Assembly: GCA_030268105.1 (NCBI GenBank)
Contig: BSDZ01000112.1
Location: 639,501 to 703,500 of the forward strand
Reading direction: 5' to 3'
Length of the DNA stretch: 64,000 nucleotides
Origin: Volvox africanus
Taxonomy: Eukaryota > Chlorophyta > Chlorophyceae > Chlamydomonadales > Volvocaceae
In this document: piece by piece, positions 23,127 through 35,298 of the stretch
How positions within the stretch are numbered: the stretch's first letter is position 1
Layout: every line of letters begins with the position of its first letter
The notes under the pieces: model-generated
Database searches by the model: none
Seen by the model: the letters and a program-made list of their open reading frames with translations, nothing else
Told to the model about the DNA's origin: nothing
Translations under genes and position numbers: made by a program

Positions 23127-24548
23127 ATGGCTGCGCAAGAGGTCCTGACGTTGAACCACAAGCTGCTCTCTGCGATCGGCGCCGGGGATTATGCTACATA
23201 CGAGGTGTGAATTTTGATGATCGGAGGGCACCGCGGTGGGTTTACACCGTCAGGCCTATGAGGTTTTATTTCTGCCGATTTTATTCTTTTAATTAACGAT
23301 ACGGGGAGGAAATGGACCCTTCAGACTGTCGAATTGAGCTTGTCATGCTGTTGGACATTTAAGAGTATTCGCCCCCACGTCACGTGCTGAATCTGTCCCC
23401 ACGAGCCACGACCCGCATGCCCCCAGCAATGCGGGGTCTCTTCCCAAGCACCGCTTTACATTCCATATTATGTTGTACCCTTTCATAATATGGAGGGCTG
23501 TTGCGTCGTTGGGGACTTGGGGTTTCGCGTTATTTCTATCGTGCAACTGTGCAGCTTAACCACCTTCCGCATACTCTCCACTGTCCACTTATCGCGTCAA
23601 ATTTTTTTCATAATCCATATGCTTCCTCGTCGATATCAACTTATGAATCCCATTACTGTATTTTCTTAACACTTACCCATTCTTGAACTCATCCTACCTT
23701 CCACTTCCGTTACACTTAACTGGGTTTGGTCGGATATATGATGATGCGTTTGCCTTCCTACTTTTGTCCGCTTTCACAGTAATTTAAATATGTTCACATA
23801 GCTCTCGTTTCCTTAATCAATCTGAACTACAAGTCCGGGATGCGCGTTCGTCTCAGTAAAGCGCCAATAATCCAAACCCCGTGCCGCGACCCCCGAAACT
23901 TCTGCACTCCGTCCGCAGTCCCTATGTGACGCCAGCCTTACCTGCTTCGAGCCTGAGGCAGTGGGCCACCTGGTGGAAGGGCTAGATTTCCACAAGTACT
24001 ACTTCACCATGCCTGCAGCACCCGCCTCAGACGCAACCAAGCCGCATGTCCTCAACACCATGTCCTCGCCACATGTAAGTACTGGGCACATATGCACAGT
24101 TTGGCAGTGATATCCAACATTGTGCTACAGGTCTGTCTTGTGTGTTGTATTGTACTTATCACTGGCGATAGTTTTTTCTGCGCTGTCAATTCAAATCTAT
24201 TCCAAACGGAATCCGTCGTACCCGGCCATCATGGCCGCTCCACTATTCATAAACTTTGTCTTCAAGCCTCTCCCCTTTTTCCAATATCTTTGTATTCAAA
24301 CCCAGGCAACGTTAACACCGCACTGCGCACCCCCACCCAATTTCCTGCATCCGTGGACCCATCGGTGGATTTTATCCCGGCAGGTGCGAGTTATTGGCGA
24401 CAAGTGTGCGGTAGTGTCCTACATTCGCCTCACCCAGAAGCTGGTCGGTGGAGCGTCTGTGACAGTGCAGGCGGAGGAGACGCGTGTGTGGGAAAAAAAG
24501 GAAGGACGTTGGGTGCACGTGCACATGCACCGGTCGTTGATTAAGTAG
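23127..24548 (+). CDS. Stand-alone CaMKII association (hub) domain protein
   Basis: Three exons, all phase 0: 23127-23204, 23919-24074, 24384-24548, giving 132 residues. The protein covers the whole Ca2+/calmodulin-dependent kinase II association domain and nothing else. Exon 1 is helix 1 ([20 protein letters not shown]). Exon 2 holds the diagnostic [20 protein letters not shown]. Exon 3 holds [19 protein letters not shown] and ends with the [20 protein letters not shown] pattern. No kinase domain or calmodulin-binding segment is present, and no kinase exon is visible on this strand upstream. In animals this fold oligomerises CaMKII into rings. Stand-alone algal hubs are known and form large rings, so oligomerisation is a safe expectation, but the client is unknown. 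It belongs to the NTF2-like superfamily. The start is the first ATG of a phase-consistent exon; the divergent neighbour is NUO9. Confidence 0.95.
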
Positions 24549-24721
24549 CGGAACATTAATTGATACTGCGAAGTAATTTATCTTTTTGACATGATAGACG
24601 CAAGATAAACCTTACTCATATCTGATGAAGGTGAATAAGGATAATTAATAAAAATTAGCACTACTCGACATCCTTTTTAAACAATTTCGTGAAAGATACT
24701 TCTTACTGTAGTCCGTATTTT
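24549..24721. other. 3' flank of the hub gene
   Basis: AT-rich sequence between the hub stop codon and the start of the duplicated block. No TGTAA signal was found; the 3' end of the transcript is not determined. Confidence 0.4.
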
Positions 24722-25737
24722 TACATGGCATATTGTGTACGCTCATCTTTACAACCAAGTCCGGTTTAATTGAACCATGGTACCTCCACATCTAGATGTG
24801 GGTCTAACAGAACTCCTCTACATGTGAATCTAAATCAAACACATGCATGGTGCCTGCTCAAGCATGACCTGTGTATTTCATAAGAGCGAGTGGTAGTTGT
24901 TGAAGGTGTTGAAAAACACCAGGGTTTACTTTCGCGGCAACGGAAGTTCCGATGTGTCAGATGAAACAACCAGCTGTCTCAGCAGGGCAGGATTGCCATT
25001 CAGCAGACCGTCGTGAGAATTTACTGGTTTTCTCATCATCCACGAAAAATCATGTTAATGAAACATGGGTAGTGCACGATGCAGCCAAATGACATGAAAG
25101 CCTCAGACATCCAAGGAAGAATCAGGCCGCACCAGCTCTCCAACCCGGCGAAAGGCGAAAGCTCTAGACGGGCCCTGCGAATGGTTTCTGAGAGAAGCCC
25201 TGTTTGGAAACGTCATCACAGGCTTAGAATCCTAGCGAACAAGCGCGTGCACATATGCATATGAGCAAGATCCTCAGACTGCAACGATCGTTGCGCCATG
25301 TGCGCATTGGCACCCGGGATCCAGATAACACCCAATCGGGTGGACTGGAGAGCCGGGATTCGTGGATTCCCCAGGTAGGTTCATTCCTGCAGAGCAGGAA
25401 CCTGGATACTCCACTTCAGATAACAAATCGGCACGTTTAATCATCGGATTCACCATCGCAAGTGATGCAATTTGCACAGTCAAATCAGAAACTACGATAT
25501 CGATCACTCACGTACATAAGCGAGGCTCCGAGTCGGTCATTTGCAAATCTACAGGGTGCAGAATTTCGGAGACAGTGTAATCCATTGCCGGGCTGCGGGT
25601 AGTTGGGGCCGTCGGGGGATGCAGAAGCGTTGACATAAGCAGAAGCATAAACGCCACATTATACACACTCACACACTGATGCAGATAATCAAGAAGCGCT
25701 CAGTGGAAGAAGAAGTCGTATTTTTAGGTTTGTATAA

Positions 25738-26151
25738 TCACGAGGATGTCAGAAACAGCCTCTGAGTTGTCTTCATTGCGCATTGCAGGTCCGAAATGTA
25801 GTACTTGTGCGAGCCGGCCTCAAGCGCCCATGACATGCCGGCCACGAACATCCAGAAATGCCAGCCCAGCTTTATGGCTGCCAGTGCAATGTTAGGTAAA
25901 GGGGACATGGACGCCCGCAGCACCTGACCGTCAGGCAGCGTTCACGCTCAGCACACCCAAGTGAACGTGTCATGTTTGGATGCAATCGTCCCAGCCCCAA
26001 ACCAGTTACCGGAGATGGGATAGCGTGCTCCATCAACAATGCGAGAGTTGTTCGGCCCCCACACCGGCAGTGTCGCTCCAAAAGGGAACGGGTTTCGACA
26101 GCATTGAGGAGAGCTGGGAAACCAGTTGGTCAGAGCCTTCAAAGAATGCAA
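25738..26151 (-). other. Possible coding fragment inside duplication (copy A)
   Basis: Two adjacent minus-strand frames look protein-like: one ends near 25948 (LPVWGPNNSRIVDGARYPIS region), the next covers 25923-25738 (ALAAIKLGWHFWMFVAGMSW region). They are separated by about 35 bp with a GT and an AG, too short to be a convincing intron. The same arrangement is preserved at 36316-36729 in copy B. I do not recognise the family. It may be a gene fragment or part of a mobile element. Confidence 0.2.
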
Positions 26152-28589
26152 CGAGCCAAGAGTACTTCGCTCAGACAGCCAAGGGAAACAGTGAGTTCGT
26201 CAACAGGTAGATACACCCTCGGAAACTCTAGTCCGAATCTGTTTGGTGTCATCACTGCGCGCATTGAAAAAGTACGAATGTTCGAATTACATGTCGAACC
26301 AACCAACCTCAGAACCCAGGAACATCAAGGGACGTAGAATGCTTGCGTTCGGTGGTGTCACTTGAAAGACCTGAAGGGGAGAAGAACAGGGAGAAGCAAA
26401 ATCTTCAGAATACGGAAATCTGTCTTAGCTCCAATGATGGATAAAGGAACCGATTAGGCTGATTTGGGTCAGACGCAGAACTCGTTCACGTCAGGTGCTT
26501 AGAGCACTTCAGAAACACGGACCAATAGAGTTCGTAATCATCACACCACACTGTGCTGTTGCTTAATGCAGCGGTGAACACGAAATGCGGACGACAAATT
26601 CACGACGCGAGTATCCCAGAAGGTCAAGGGTCAGTTGTTCTGGCTTGACGGACCCGAAGGCCCTAAGTGTAAAATAAGGTCGGTGCTTCAGCGTCGATCA
26701 GTCGGGGAAAGTGTCATCCTTCCCATTGACCAGTCTGGGATACCTGTAACTTGTACGAAGAACACACTACCGGAGTCGGCAGACGGCGACAATGTACACC
26801 CAAGAAGCATTCAGAAAACAAATTAGGAAAGTTATCGTCATCAGACTCCGAGTGAGCTGAGTATGTTTTCATCATTATGGCGGTGTGTTTGATCATCCCC
26901 ACGCCTAGCGTGCATGTCAAGGTGACGGCCAATGAGTCAGAGACGCTCGGCGTCTGTCTATCCGCATGGATATCCCTGGCTAAAGGGACCAATAGGACTG
27001 GGGCGACAATACTCCTCATCATTCTCAGAGGCCGCAGGGATATTCAAATCTTTTATGAATATTAATATATTTTGAGATTTTATTTATGTACCTGATCAGC
27101 GACCATCGTCTTGAGCTCATCTCTTGTGTCTTTCGTTGGCTGCCATATTGTCCACGGCGGCAGGAGCACGAATTCTGCTCTTGCCTGGCTTGCGTTGTCT
27201 TACTCATGGGATTATATAGGACGCTTGAGGAAGACACCTTCGCTTATGGCGGCGGCCTTGCCCCAGAGACAATGATGTGTCTATGGACACCGATTGTAGG
27301 TAAGCATGTCATTAAGTTGCAACTCAATGATGTTAGGAATTGAGAAGGAATCGCCTGCATTTATGCCACTGCTGCTTGTGGCAGAAAAGCCTTATGGTAC
27401 GAGTGGATCCATCGAAGCGAAGAAACTGGAACAGGCTGTTACCCACTATGAGCTGGCAAGGATCAGGAAAATTACGTCTGACCTAGTTTCCTGCATGGAC
27501 ATCCGTCCTCAGATGCGATGAGCGACAGTCCTTTGTTTGGTTGCCCGAATACTTCAATTGCCTTGCTGGCATTGCTGGGAATGACTCGCCTCTCAATTGC
27601 CCTCTTATTCCATGAGTGTATAAATGGAAGTGCGATAGGTTGACAGCCGTTGTATTTTACCCTGCCAAAGTTATCCTTGCGCTCGCCATGTCAACTCCTT
27701 AGTCTCTTTCACTCAGCCTGTCCGAGTTTTAATTTAGGTATTGCATAATTATCTTGACTGATGGTATGCTGCATGGGATTGATATGGACAACGTGGTGCG
27801 TAGAAATAGTGGTTACTATCAATAAACAGCAATGGGCCAATCTCTCCTCCTGACGTATGCATGCGTCGCTTCTGCTCCTTGTCATGGGCATGGGCATAAT
27901 AACTCTCGTGTCTATCTAGGCGCAACCCGTTTCCTCAAAAAAACAACCAAGTCCGCTATGATTCCGCAGTCCTGCCCTGCATGCCACACAGAAACCACTC
28001 ACGCGCCCTCTTTATGCCAATAGTCCCTTCAGTATTACAGCCCATCACAGAACCCGAAGTGCAAGACAGTCCCGACCGAAACTTGCCTCAGCCGTCCAAT
28101 CCATGGAACAACCTTCCTCCCAACCCATTTAGCATCCTTGTCCAAAGCTTAAAACAAGCCGTCTCTTTGGTCCCTTTCTGCAGCACTCTCCTCCTTGTCA
28201 ATCATACTCGCAAAAGAACCGTGTCCACACCCAGCAAGCTCCGATCCCCTGCCCCTACTGCCCCGACCGCTTCCGTTCCTGGTTCCCTTCATCTTCCCGC
28301 TTCTGACCATTCCTTATCTCCTGATCCTGATGATTCCCATCAAGCTGCTGTATTCATTTTTCCTGGTAAACGCATTTTACTTAACAGCTCTGCACGGTCC
28401 GCGTACGAGTATGTGCTTTCAACTCCCTGAACATGCACGCCGACCTCTAAGTAATGAATGGACTCCCAGGTTGTGCTTCCTTCCGGTTGCGTCTCCCCCG
28501 TCCCCTGCCCCCCGGGGCCCCCTTCTGGTCTCCGTAAACCCATTTCCGTACAACACTCCGCCTGTCTAATTCATCTGGCGGACGTACAG

Positions 28590-28777
28590 GCAGTGGAGGA
28601 CTGCCTAGATACGCTGCAGCGGGGGGCCTTCGCGGCAGAACGTGACCGGCTATCTCCCGCCAACTGTGTGCAGCTGTTCCGGCTGCTGCAGCTGGCCATT
28701 GAGTACTGCGCACACCTAAGGGCCGCACATGCGCTCTTGTTGGACTGCTATAACGTGGCCACGGCGACGGCGGAAAG
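28590..28777 (+). pseudogene. Orphan copy of the DZIP1-like gene's 188-bp exon
   Basis: Flanked by an acceptor (GTACAG) and a donor (GTGCGG), this exon encodes the same 62 residues as 38905-39092; the one exonic difference that I saw (CCC versus CCT) is synonymous. In copy B it splices to the exon at 39714. In copy A the similarity ends at 29332, before that exon, so the coding context is lost. I therefore call it an exon-scale pseudogene, although it could be an alternative first part of the same gene if transcripts reach 39714 from here. Confidence 0.7.
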
Positions 28778-29922
28778 GTGCGGTGCAGTGGCGCGGCAAT
28801 GGCTATGGCGGGGATGGTGGGGAGGGGGCTGGGGTTGGTGTAAAGCGGCTGGCGGGGCTTGGAACGGGAAGGAAGCTTGAGGCGGTGATGAGGTCCGGGG
28901 CGGCAGTGATGAGGTTTGGCCGGTTTCAAGGTGACAAAACCAAAGCAGCGGTGTAGTGTGCGATTGGAGATGGAGCAGTTGCGTCTCCTTATCAAAACAC
29001 AATACTTGTTATACTCGTTATTACAGGTCGCAGTCCGTGACCAAGGACTTCTTTTGATGAGGTGGCTGGAGCGTGTGTGGTGCATATGCGTGTGTACATG
29101 TGCACTAGTAATACCACTAGCATGCCATCTGCGGAAGAAAAGTGGAGTTTGGGCGGGTGGAGGACATGAAGAAGGAAGGAGCGGAGGGAAGGGGGCTGTC
29201 GGGAGGTGGAGAGGGAGGTGTACCCATTGACACCCAACTGGGTCGGGCATTCCGGAATCTCCCTTCACTCCGTGTTTGCTACTAAGGGCTTCATTAACAC
29301 TATATAGGCTGTACGCTTACGGAATCCCCTCCGGTTGAGAATCGTCCTGTGAGGGAAAGGGGGCGGAAGGATTGAGGTGTCAAGTGATGGTCACAAACAT
29401 CACAAAGATGAGCGATGAACGGTTCTTTCGAACCCCAAAGCTCAACAACCGCTTTGTACGAGTATTTAGGAATAAATGTGATAGTGCAGAGTCGAGAAAC
29501 CTACTTAGCCGGAGCAAAGCGGTTAGGCAGTTCCAGTGCACGATCCAACACCGCTTTACGGTGCAACCCCAAAACGGCTCTCCCCCAACGTCCTTCCAAA
29601 ACCAATCACTCCTTCACCGCGTCTCTTGGGTGACACCGTCTCCGCCTCCCAGCCGTTCAACCACAGAACTGACTGCACATTTCCGTACTCCACCCGAATT
29701 ACCGTACCACCGCCATCGCCACCATCAAGTGATTATTCCCTCACTGCTGTGAAGTATCCCTCCCTCTTAGCTCGTACATACACACGCGTAATGCCGAATT
29801 CATTACCGCATCCAAACTTCCATTCATCCAATCCACCGTATCCATTCGCACAACCCTCCATATCTAACGCCCCTTCTTGGCCCTGCTGGATTGAACCCGT
29901 TTCCCAACTGACGGCCGCATAC

Positions 29923-30495
29923 CTTCGGGTGCCCCGCGTCCTCCGGGGGAGGCAGCTTGAGGTTGAACTCGTGTGCTAAGATGGGCGAGAAGCGAGAACC
30001 CGTCAGAAGCGCGAGGGGAATGGGGCTGCGGAGGCGTGAAGGGGCGGCAGCGGCAGGGGATACGCCTTGTTGCAGCTGTCGGGATGCAGCGGCGCTGGGT
30101 TATCAAGGACAGGCACTGCTGCCTCCAGATTATGGACTTCACACCAGACCATGCCGAGACTTATGAGGGATGATCAGTGTTCCTAAAACCTTAGCCCCGT
30201 GAAGCCCGCCACGCAAACACATTCATACACACGCACCCTTTACACGGTGTTCTTATCTCCCTGTCTATAACATGCAAGGCCCGAAAGTATCACAGTACTA
30301 AGCGGCCGTGAGCTCCTGTGCCCGGGTGCGTTGCCCATCAGAACCCCCTGCCAACCCCCGGCTGACCCACCCTCCCGGGAAGTACAGCGCGAAGAAGCCC
30401 GCCTCCCACTGGATGAAGCGCGCGTGTGCCCAGTCAGGGAGGCGAGGCAGCATCCGCTCAACAATCTCACCCTCAGCAATCTCACCCTCAGCAAT
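29923..30495 (-). CDS. Two-exon coding fragment of unknown family
   Basis: Exons 30495-30371 and 30025-29923 join in matching phase (2+1) to give about 76 residues. The first begins with a five-residue repeat (IAEGE twice, then IVERMLPRLP) and contains RFIQWEAGFFALYFPG. The second contains SRFSPILAHEFNLKLPPPED and ends at a GTATGC donor. Acceptors are TTCCCAG and CTCCGCAG. The amino-acid pattern and phase match argue for real coding sequence, present or past. I could not extend it in either direction with certainty and do not recognise the family. It lies in the spacer between the two duplication copies, so it may be a truncated gene. Confidence 0.4.
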
Positions 30496-30497
30496 CT
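30463..30497. repeat. Fifteen-bp tandem repeat in the unknown fragment
   Basis: CAATCTCACCCTCAG occurs in tandem, with a third partial unit. On the minus strand it encodes the EGEIA repeats at the start of the 30495-30371 exon. Confidence 0.8.
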
Positions 30498-31029
30498 GGG
30501 AATTCAACGGTGAAAACTAAATTTTGGTTGACTCGCACCGATTTGAATATGTATATTCGCGTCTGTCTGCCCTGCTGTCTTCCTTAATGGCTCCCTTTTT
30601 ATTGTGGACGCTCCAATCTCCTGAACCCGCTGGCTGACTTGGTAACCGTCAATCCGGCAGTCCCGACCCACATGACCCACCCTCATCAGGTAAGCCAGTT
30701 TGAGATGTTTTTTTAGCGAAATGGAGCCCAGCAATATACCTGGATGATGCGTGTTTCGGAGCATGACACCGAATGATCCATAATATACCGCAAGCCTTGC
30801 CAGAGTAAGCAGGTCTCAACACGACCTGGGTGGACGGACTCATCGTGCACGACTGCAATTGTCGGGGAACATATCTCCTACTCCTATATCTGAGTTGTAC
30901 GACTGATGAGAATGCTGCATCTAGCGCGCAAGCCGTAATAATTGCGGCGCATTAGTGACGTCATGTTCGTGATGTCGTGTTCGTGGAAAAGCAGAGGCAT
31001 CGAAGCGCAAAAAAGCAACAACGAACAGA

Positions 31030-31215
31030 CGCCCCGAATTTTCAGAAAGCTGGATTGGTGATGAGTCCGCGCACGTGAAGTTGAGCAGAGGGAGAACTCG
31101 AAATGCACCTCCAGAAAACGTTCTCCAAAGCAACGTCCTTGACAATGGACACCACCTGAACATACGACACAAGAATCTGCAGCAAAGGAGTTCGGGAACT
31201 GGCCCGGCCAAAATA
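31030..31215 (-). pseudogene. Probable frameshifted fragment of a large membrane protein
   Basis: One minus-strand frame reads LLQILVSYVQVVSIVKDVAL. From the end of that segment a different frame continues as LWRTFSGGAFRVLPLLNFTC. Together these resemble a segment that recurs in large algal multi-pass or beta-helix-type membrane proteins (ILVSYLQVVSLV...). A single frame change at about 31135-31145 joins the two halves, which suggests a decayed copy. The family resemblance is from memory of a general pattern, not from a search. Confidence 0.3.
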
Positions 31216-32666
31216 GGGAGGGTGTGACTGCCACTGCCTCGAAAAGGGAGAAGCAGGGATAAAAAAATGGAAGCGTGAATTAGCAGAGTTAGGGCTCTTC
31301 AGCGGACATATGTGAAGGTCAGCCCAACGGCATAAGGCAGGGATATGGGGAGAGGGATCCGCAGCAGAGAAGAACGTTGGGTTGTCCCGGCTTCTGATCA
31401 CCCTCATCCCCAACACAACGAGCGTATACATCCATCAGAGGCGTAGCACGAGCTGGGGCCCAGACCACCACAATAATTGCAGTTGCGGTGCCAGACGGAG
31501 TCTTGGACTTATCCGCCTGGCGGATCCCATCTATCCATCCGTCCACCTAGCCTAAGACCCAGGCACCGCATTGTGACTGGTTCTGAGCGACAACATGCGC
31601 ATTTATATATCGGCGCCGCAGAAAGCAAGAATGGCAGCGACCCATATGACGCACGGCCCACGGTTCCATCGTTACCAAGCCGTCATCGTTGCTGAGAAGC
31701 TGCAGATCTATTTGATGCTAATGATATTCAATTTGTCTTGGTCCTCAAACGCTATGTTTGAGGTGCCGGCTTAGCTAGTACTAAGTGCACATGATAACTT
31801 CTTCGTGGGCGCCCTTGGCATCGTAAGTGTGGATTGGTTGACAGATGTCTGCTGCAAGCAATTAATCAGGCGAATCTTTATATCTTACCTATTAAAGAAA
31901 TCCCAGACAGGGCAGGTTGAGGACTTGTTGATACGCTGCTCCGTAATTTAAACTTCATTCGCTACTAAAGCCGTTTGATGATCGTTTTCAATTGCAGCGT
32001 TTTCAATGCAACGTTGTTGGCTGCAATTTCAAACGCTGTTTTCCTAACGAAGCTAACTTGTAGCAAACGCACGCGGCGGGTTCAAGCTGCTAGCTGCAAG
32101 CACATCTGGTCTTCAGCTGGGATTGCTTGTTCGGGTAATTTGGGTTCATATAGGCTGTTCCGCTAGGCCCATCCTACGAACCATGCTCAGCGTAATCTTC
32201 TACCTGGTGCGGGCATGTGTTTATCTACCCAAAATACGCCCGCACCTTTTGCACTTTTGATGATTTCACTGAAGGCGTTGAATAGCTACCTAAGCACCTC
32301 ATATTTGGTGTGCGTTGTATTGTGTGCGTTGTGTCGTATATAAGTGACATGCCGCAGCCGTGTCCAGGTCAAGGTCAGAGGCTGCACCATTTTATGTCGC
32401 AGAAGCCGATGTTGCCTGCCTATAGGACCATAATTGTTTCGTTGGCCGCTGTGCAGCTGCGACCGAGGGTACCCTGGTGGCGACCTTGGTTGCGGTCCGT
32501 GCAGCAATCATCTCACAATGTTGAGGGGTTTTCAGACAATGTTTTCTATGGAGATACCTATCCAGGTAGGGTTCAATGTGGCTGACAATGGCATGCAGCC
32601 CTACGAAAGCGGAATTAAAAAGATGGGGTTGATTCTGCGGTGCCTGTGGTCAAGGAAGGCCGGGAT

Positions 32667-32990
32667 GCCCAGAGTGTCAACAGTGAAATTGACCATGAGG
32701 TGCCAATGGTCGAAACCAGGAATAATGATTGCGAAGAGGTGAACAACGAGAGGCACGTGGCTAAAACCGGGGATGCCGAGAGTGAAAATAATGAGCTTGA
32801 CCACGAGAGGCACGTGGCTGAAACTGGATGGCATGGCTGAAACTGGGGATGTGGAGAGCGAGGAACACCAGACGGACCACTAAACGCACATGGCTGAAAC
32901 CTGAATGGCTGAAACCGGGAATGCTGAGAGTGAGGATAACGGGATGGACCATGAGAGGCACGTGGTCATTCCCATGGAAGAGCTCACAAA
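32667..32990 (+). repeat. Degenerate coding minisatellite, about 57-bp unit
   Basis: About five diverged copies of a unit reading DAES-ENNELDHERHVAETG on the plus strand. The frame is interrupted by a stop near 32840 and another near 32880, then reopens at about 32905 into a unique segment (SKLEDEGLGDRLIFQLAPEK region) ending at 33150. This looks like a decayed or multi-exon repeat protein. Confidence 0.7.
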
Positions 32991-33122
32991 TGCATATGTG
33001 GTTGAGTGGGAGATCACATTTAGCAAACTTGAAGATGAGGGACTTGGCGATCGCCTCATCTTCCAGCTTGCTCCGGAGAAGTTTAGAAACCAGGGACTGA
33101 AGGCTGTGTACGACAGGCTCAG

Positions 33123-33196
33123 GTGGGCAACACCGGATGTTGGCCTTTAAAGGCAACACCCGCTCAGTGGGCAACACCGGATGTTGGCCTTTAAAG
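33123..33196 (+). repeat. Thirty-bp direct repeat, 44-bp period
   Basis: GTGGGCAACACCGGATGTTG and the following CCTTTAAAG occur at 33123 and again at 33167, with 14 bp between them. Confidence 0.95.
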
Positions 33197-35298
33197 CCTT
33201 TGAACACTTATAAGTCACATACAGCAGACTTGAGAAGAAGGCCCAGATGCACACGTCTGGGTCTTATGAGGAGTGACGGTGAGAGGTGGAGGGTGGGGGG
33301 AAAGGCATGCATCCTATCAGGGCTTTATGTTTATTCATCAGAAGGCAGGTAAGTGTGGGATTTATCACACAGCCTGCTCTGTTGCTTCACCTCGTCCTCA
33401 TGATCATTGTTTTTCATCCTGACCAACAACCAGTGTGCCCCGGTGATGAAAACTGCTGTTGACTCTGACAGGGGGCCTTAAAGCCGCCGGAGTGGCTTTG
33501 GCCAGGACATCTCGATTGTCCCTGTTTGTGCAATGAAGAGTAAATGGTTCGGAGGTGAAGAAACCCCGCCACATGGAGGGTTAAGACCCACCAAACATGG
33601 TCCGGGATCCTTGGGAACTTCCTTGGATACGACGAGTGTCCTTGGAGATATATCATGTGAGGCTCCATCTCACAACTGGTGTCTTCTGATACCACCCTTA
33701 ACTGGCAGACTCGTATCTTCCAGATTACGCATCAGGCAAAGTGTCGGCTAGGTGCCATCTAACAGCCATCCCCCCAAAGAAGACTTCAGGACATTCCACA
33801 ACTGCGCTAAAGAGAGGCCTTAACAAACACCACGACTACATCAAGTGATTAGTGCTCAGCAGTTTATGGGCCACTGGTGAAGACACATACCACTACCCTG
33901 TGTGACCGACAACATCACGACTATTATGGCCGTATAATTACGGCATATAGGGCTGCCTTGCATAGGTGGCGCTGTTTTGAGTCGAGTCCAGCACTCAGCA
34001 TCACCGCTCATTACAGTCGCGCCACATCCACTGAATAGGATTTCGTCCTTTCAAACCTCCATGCGTGAGATATGAACGTAAATAATTACGCCATCAATAC
34101 TTCTTCTCATCTCATCTTTTATAGAGTTTTCATCCTATCCACCATTAATCCATTTATCTGTCTGTTTGCAGTCTCCACATTTTTCATCTTACGTACATGC
34201 AAACACAACACCGGCCACTAGTTATGCACCTTGCAATAAAGCAATTCATTCCGTACAAGTCACAGCATTCACCCCACTGCACGCACGCATATGTCCATCC
34301 CCGGGGGGCTGGAAGTAAGGGGCGGGGGGCGTATTTTATGTTCTCATGAGTGGCATGCTGCTGGCCCCCGCCGCATGCTACTCTCTCCCTAACAGGCGAA
34401 GGTGCTGCAAATCCTGGAAAGCCATATAAGAACGACGCGGCATAAGGATGCCTATATTATGACAGGTCGGCACCTCCGTACCTCCAATACCTATTACCAT
34501 ACATGCCTGCGTTAACGGATGTAGGTTCATTTGCATTTCAGGTGAACTTTCAAACGATGCTGTACTATTTTAATAACTAATAGCCACCACCACGATGAAC
34601 CCTGGTGCTATCATTTAGCCATTTATCCATATTCCTGCACGGTGCCGATCGCTCCAATATATGACCTGACTGCTCCTGACCCAACCATGAAGGGCCAAAC
34701 CGCACGTTGCAGGTGACGTACATTTCTACACGGGCTGAAGATCCTCGTTCATGAAAGAAACCTCAACGGATGATGAAGACGTACATAGGATATGCATGTT
34801 CCGCATGTACACACCATTAACCAGAGCATGTGCGACTGCTGGAGTAGTTGTGATGTGTGGCAGCACATGCGCTACATTACCACAAGCCCAACAGCCTCCG
34901 CCACCACCGCCGCAACCATCGCCATAACGACCACCGCCAATTACATTAGCAGCATGATAGCCCTTATCCTATCTCCTCGCCCCTCCTGCCGCTGACCCTT
35001 ACCCCTGCTGCTGCTCACGTCACCGCCGCCATCCGCAGCTGCAAGTGCCGCACCAGTCCATCAGCCCCGACACATTGGTTAATATCCTAATTACGGACGC
35101 CCCTTGCCATTAGACCTCAAGAGAAACAAAGTTCGATTTCTGAAAAGGAAATAAGTCCCAACACGTGAGGACTATACGATTTGATGGTTACAGCACCAGG
35201 CGCGTGGCATTCAGGATTTGCAGCTAACAAGACAGAGATGGTCAGGAGTAGTGGGATCGGGCGAAGGACCCTATCGATCATATCATCGCAAACAGCAA

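Larger units (their letters stand above)
24722..29332 (+). repeat. Segmental duplication, copy A
   Basis: Direct repeat of 35299-39647. The left part (24722-27040) matches 35299-37620 with only about a dozen substitutions or 1-2-base indels that I could find in 2.3 kb. The middle (about 27340-28000) is recognisably homologous to about 38120-38800 but much more diverged, and 28000-28540 has little counterpart. The right part (28544-29332) again matches 38857-39647 closely. Both near-identical tracts break abruptly, after GCCGCAGGGA at 27040/37620 and after CCCCTCC at 29332/39647. Confidence 0.95.
29333..35298. other. Spacer between duplication copies with gene remnants
   Basis: Six kilobases separating copies A and B. 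Besides the minus-strand fragments at 29923-30495 and 31030-31215 and the minisatellite at 32667-32990, which are listed separately, I see only short unlinked frames. 33250-35298 is AT-richer, with no supportable gene. Confidence 0.5.

Noticed and set aside
28447..29268. Long minus-strand frame (273 codons), repeated at 38831-39583
   Set aside because: It is antisense to the duplicated exon and intron, has Pro/His/Arg-rich shadow-type composition, and is preserved only because the DNA is duplicated.
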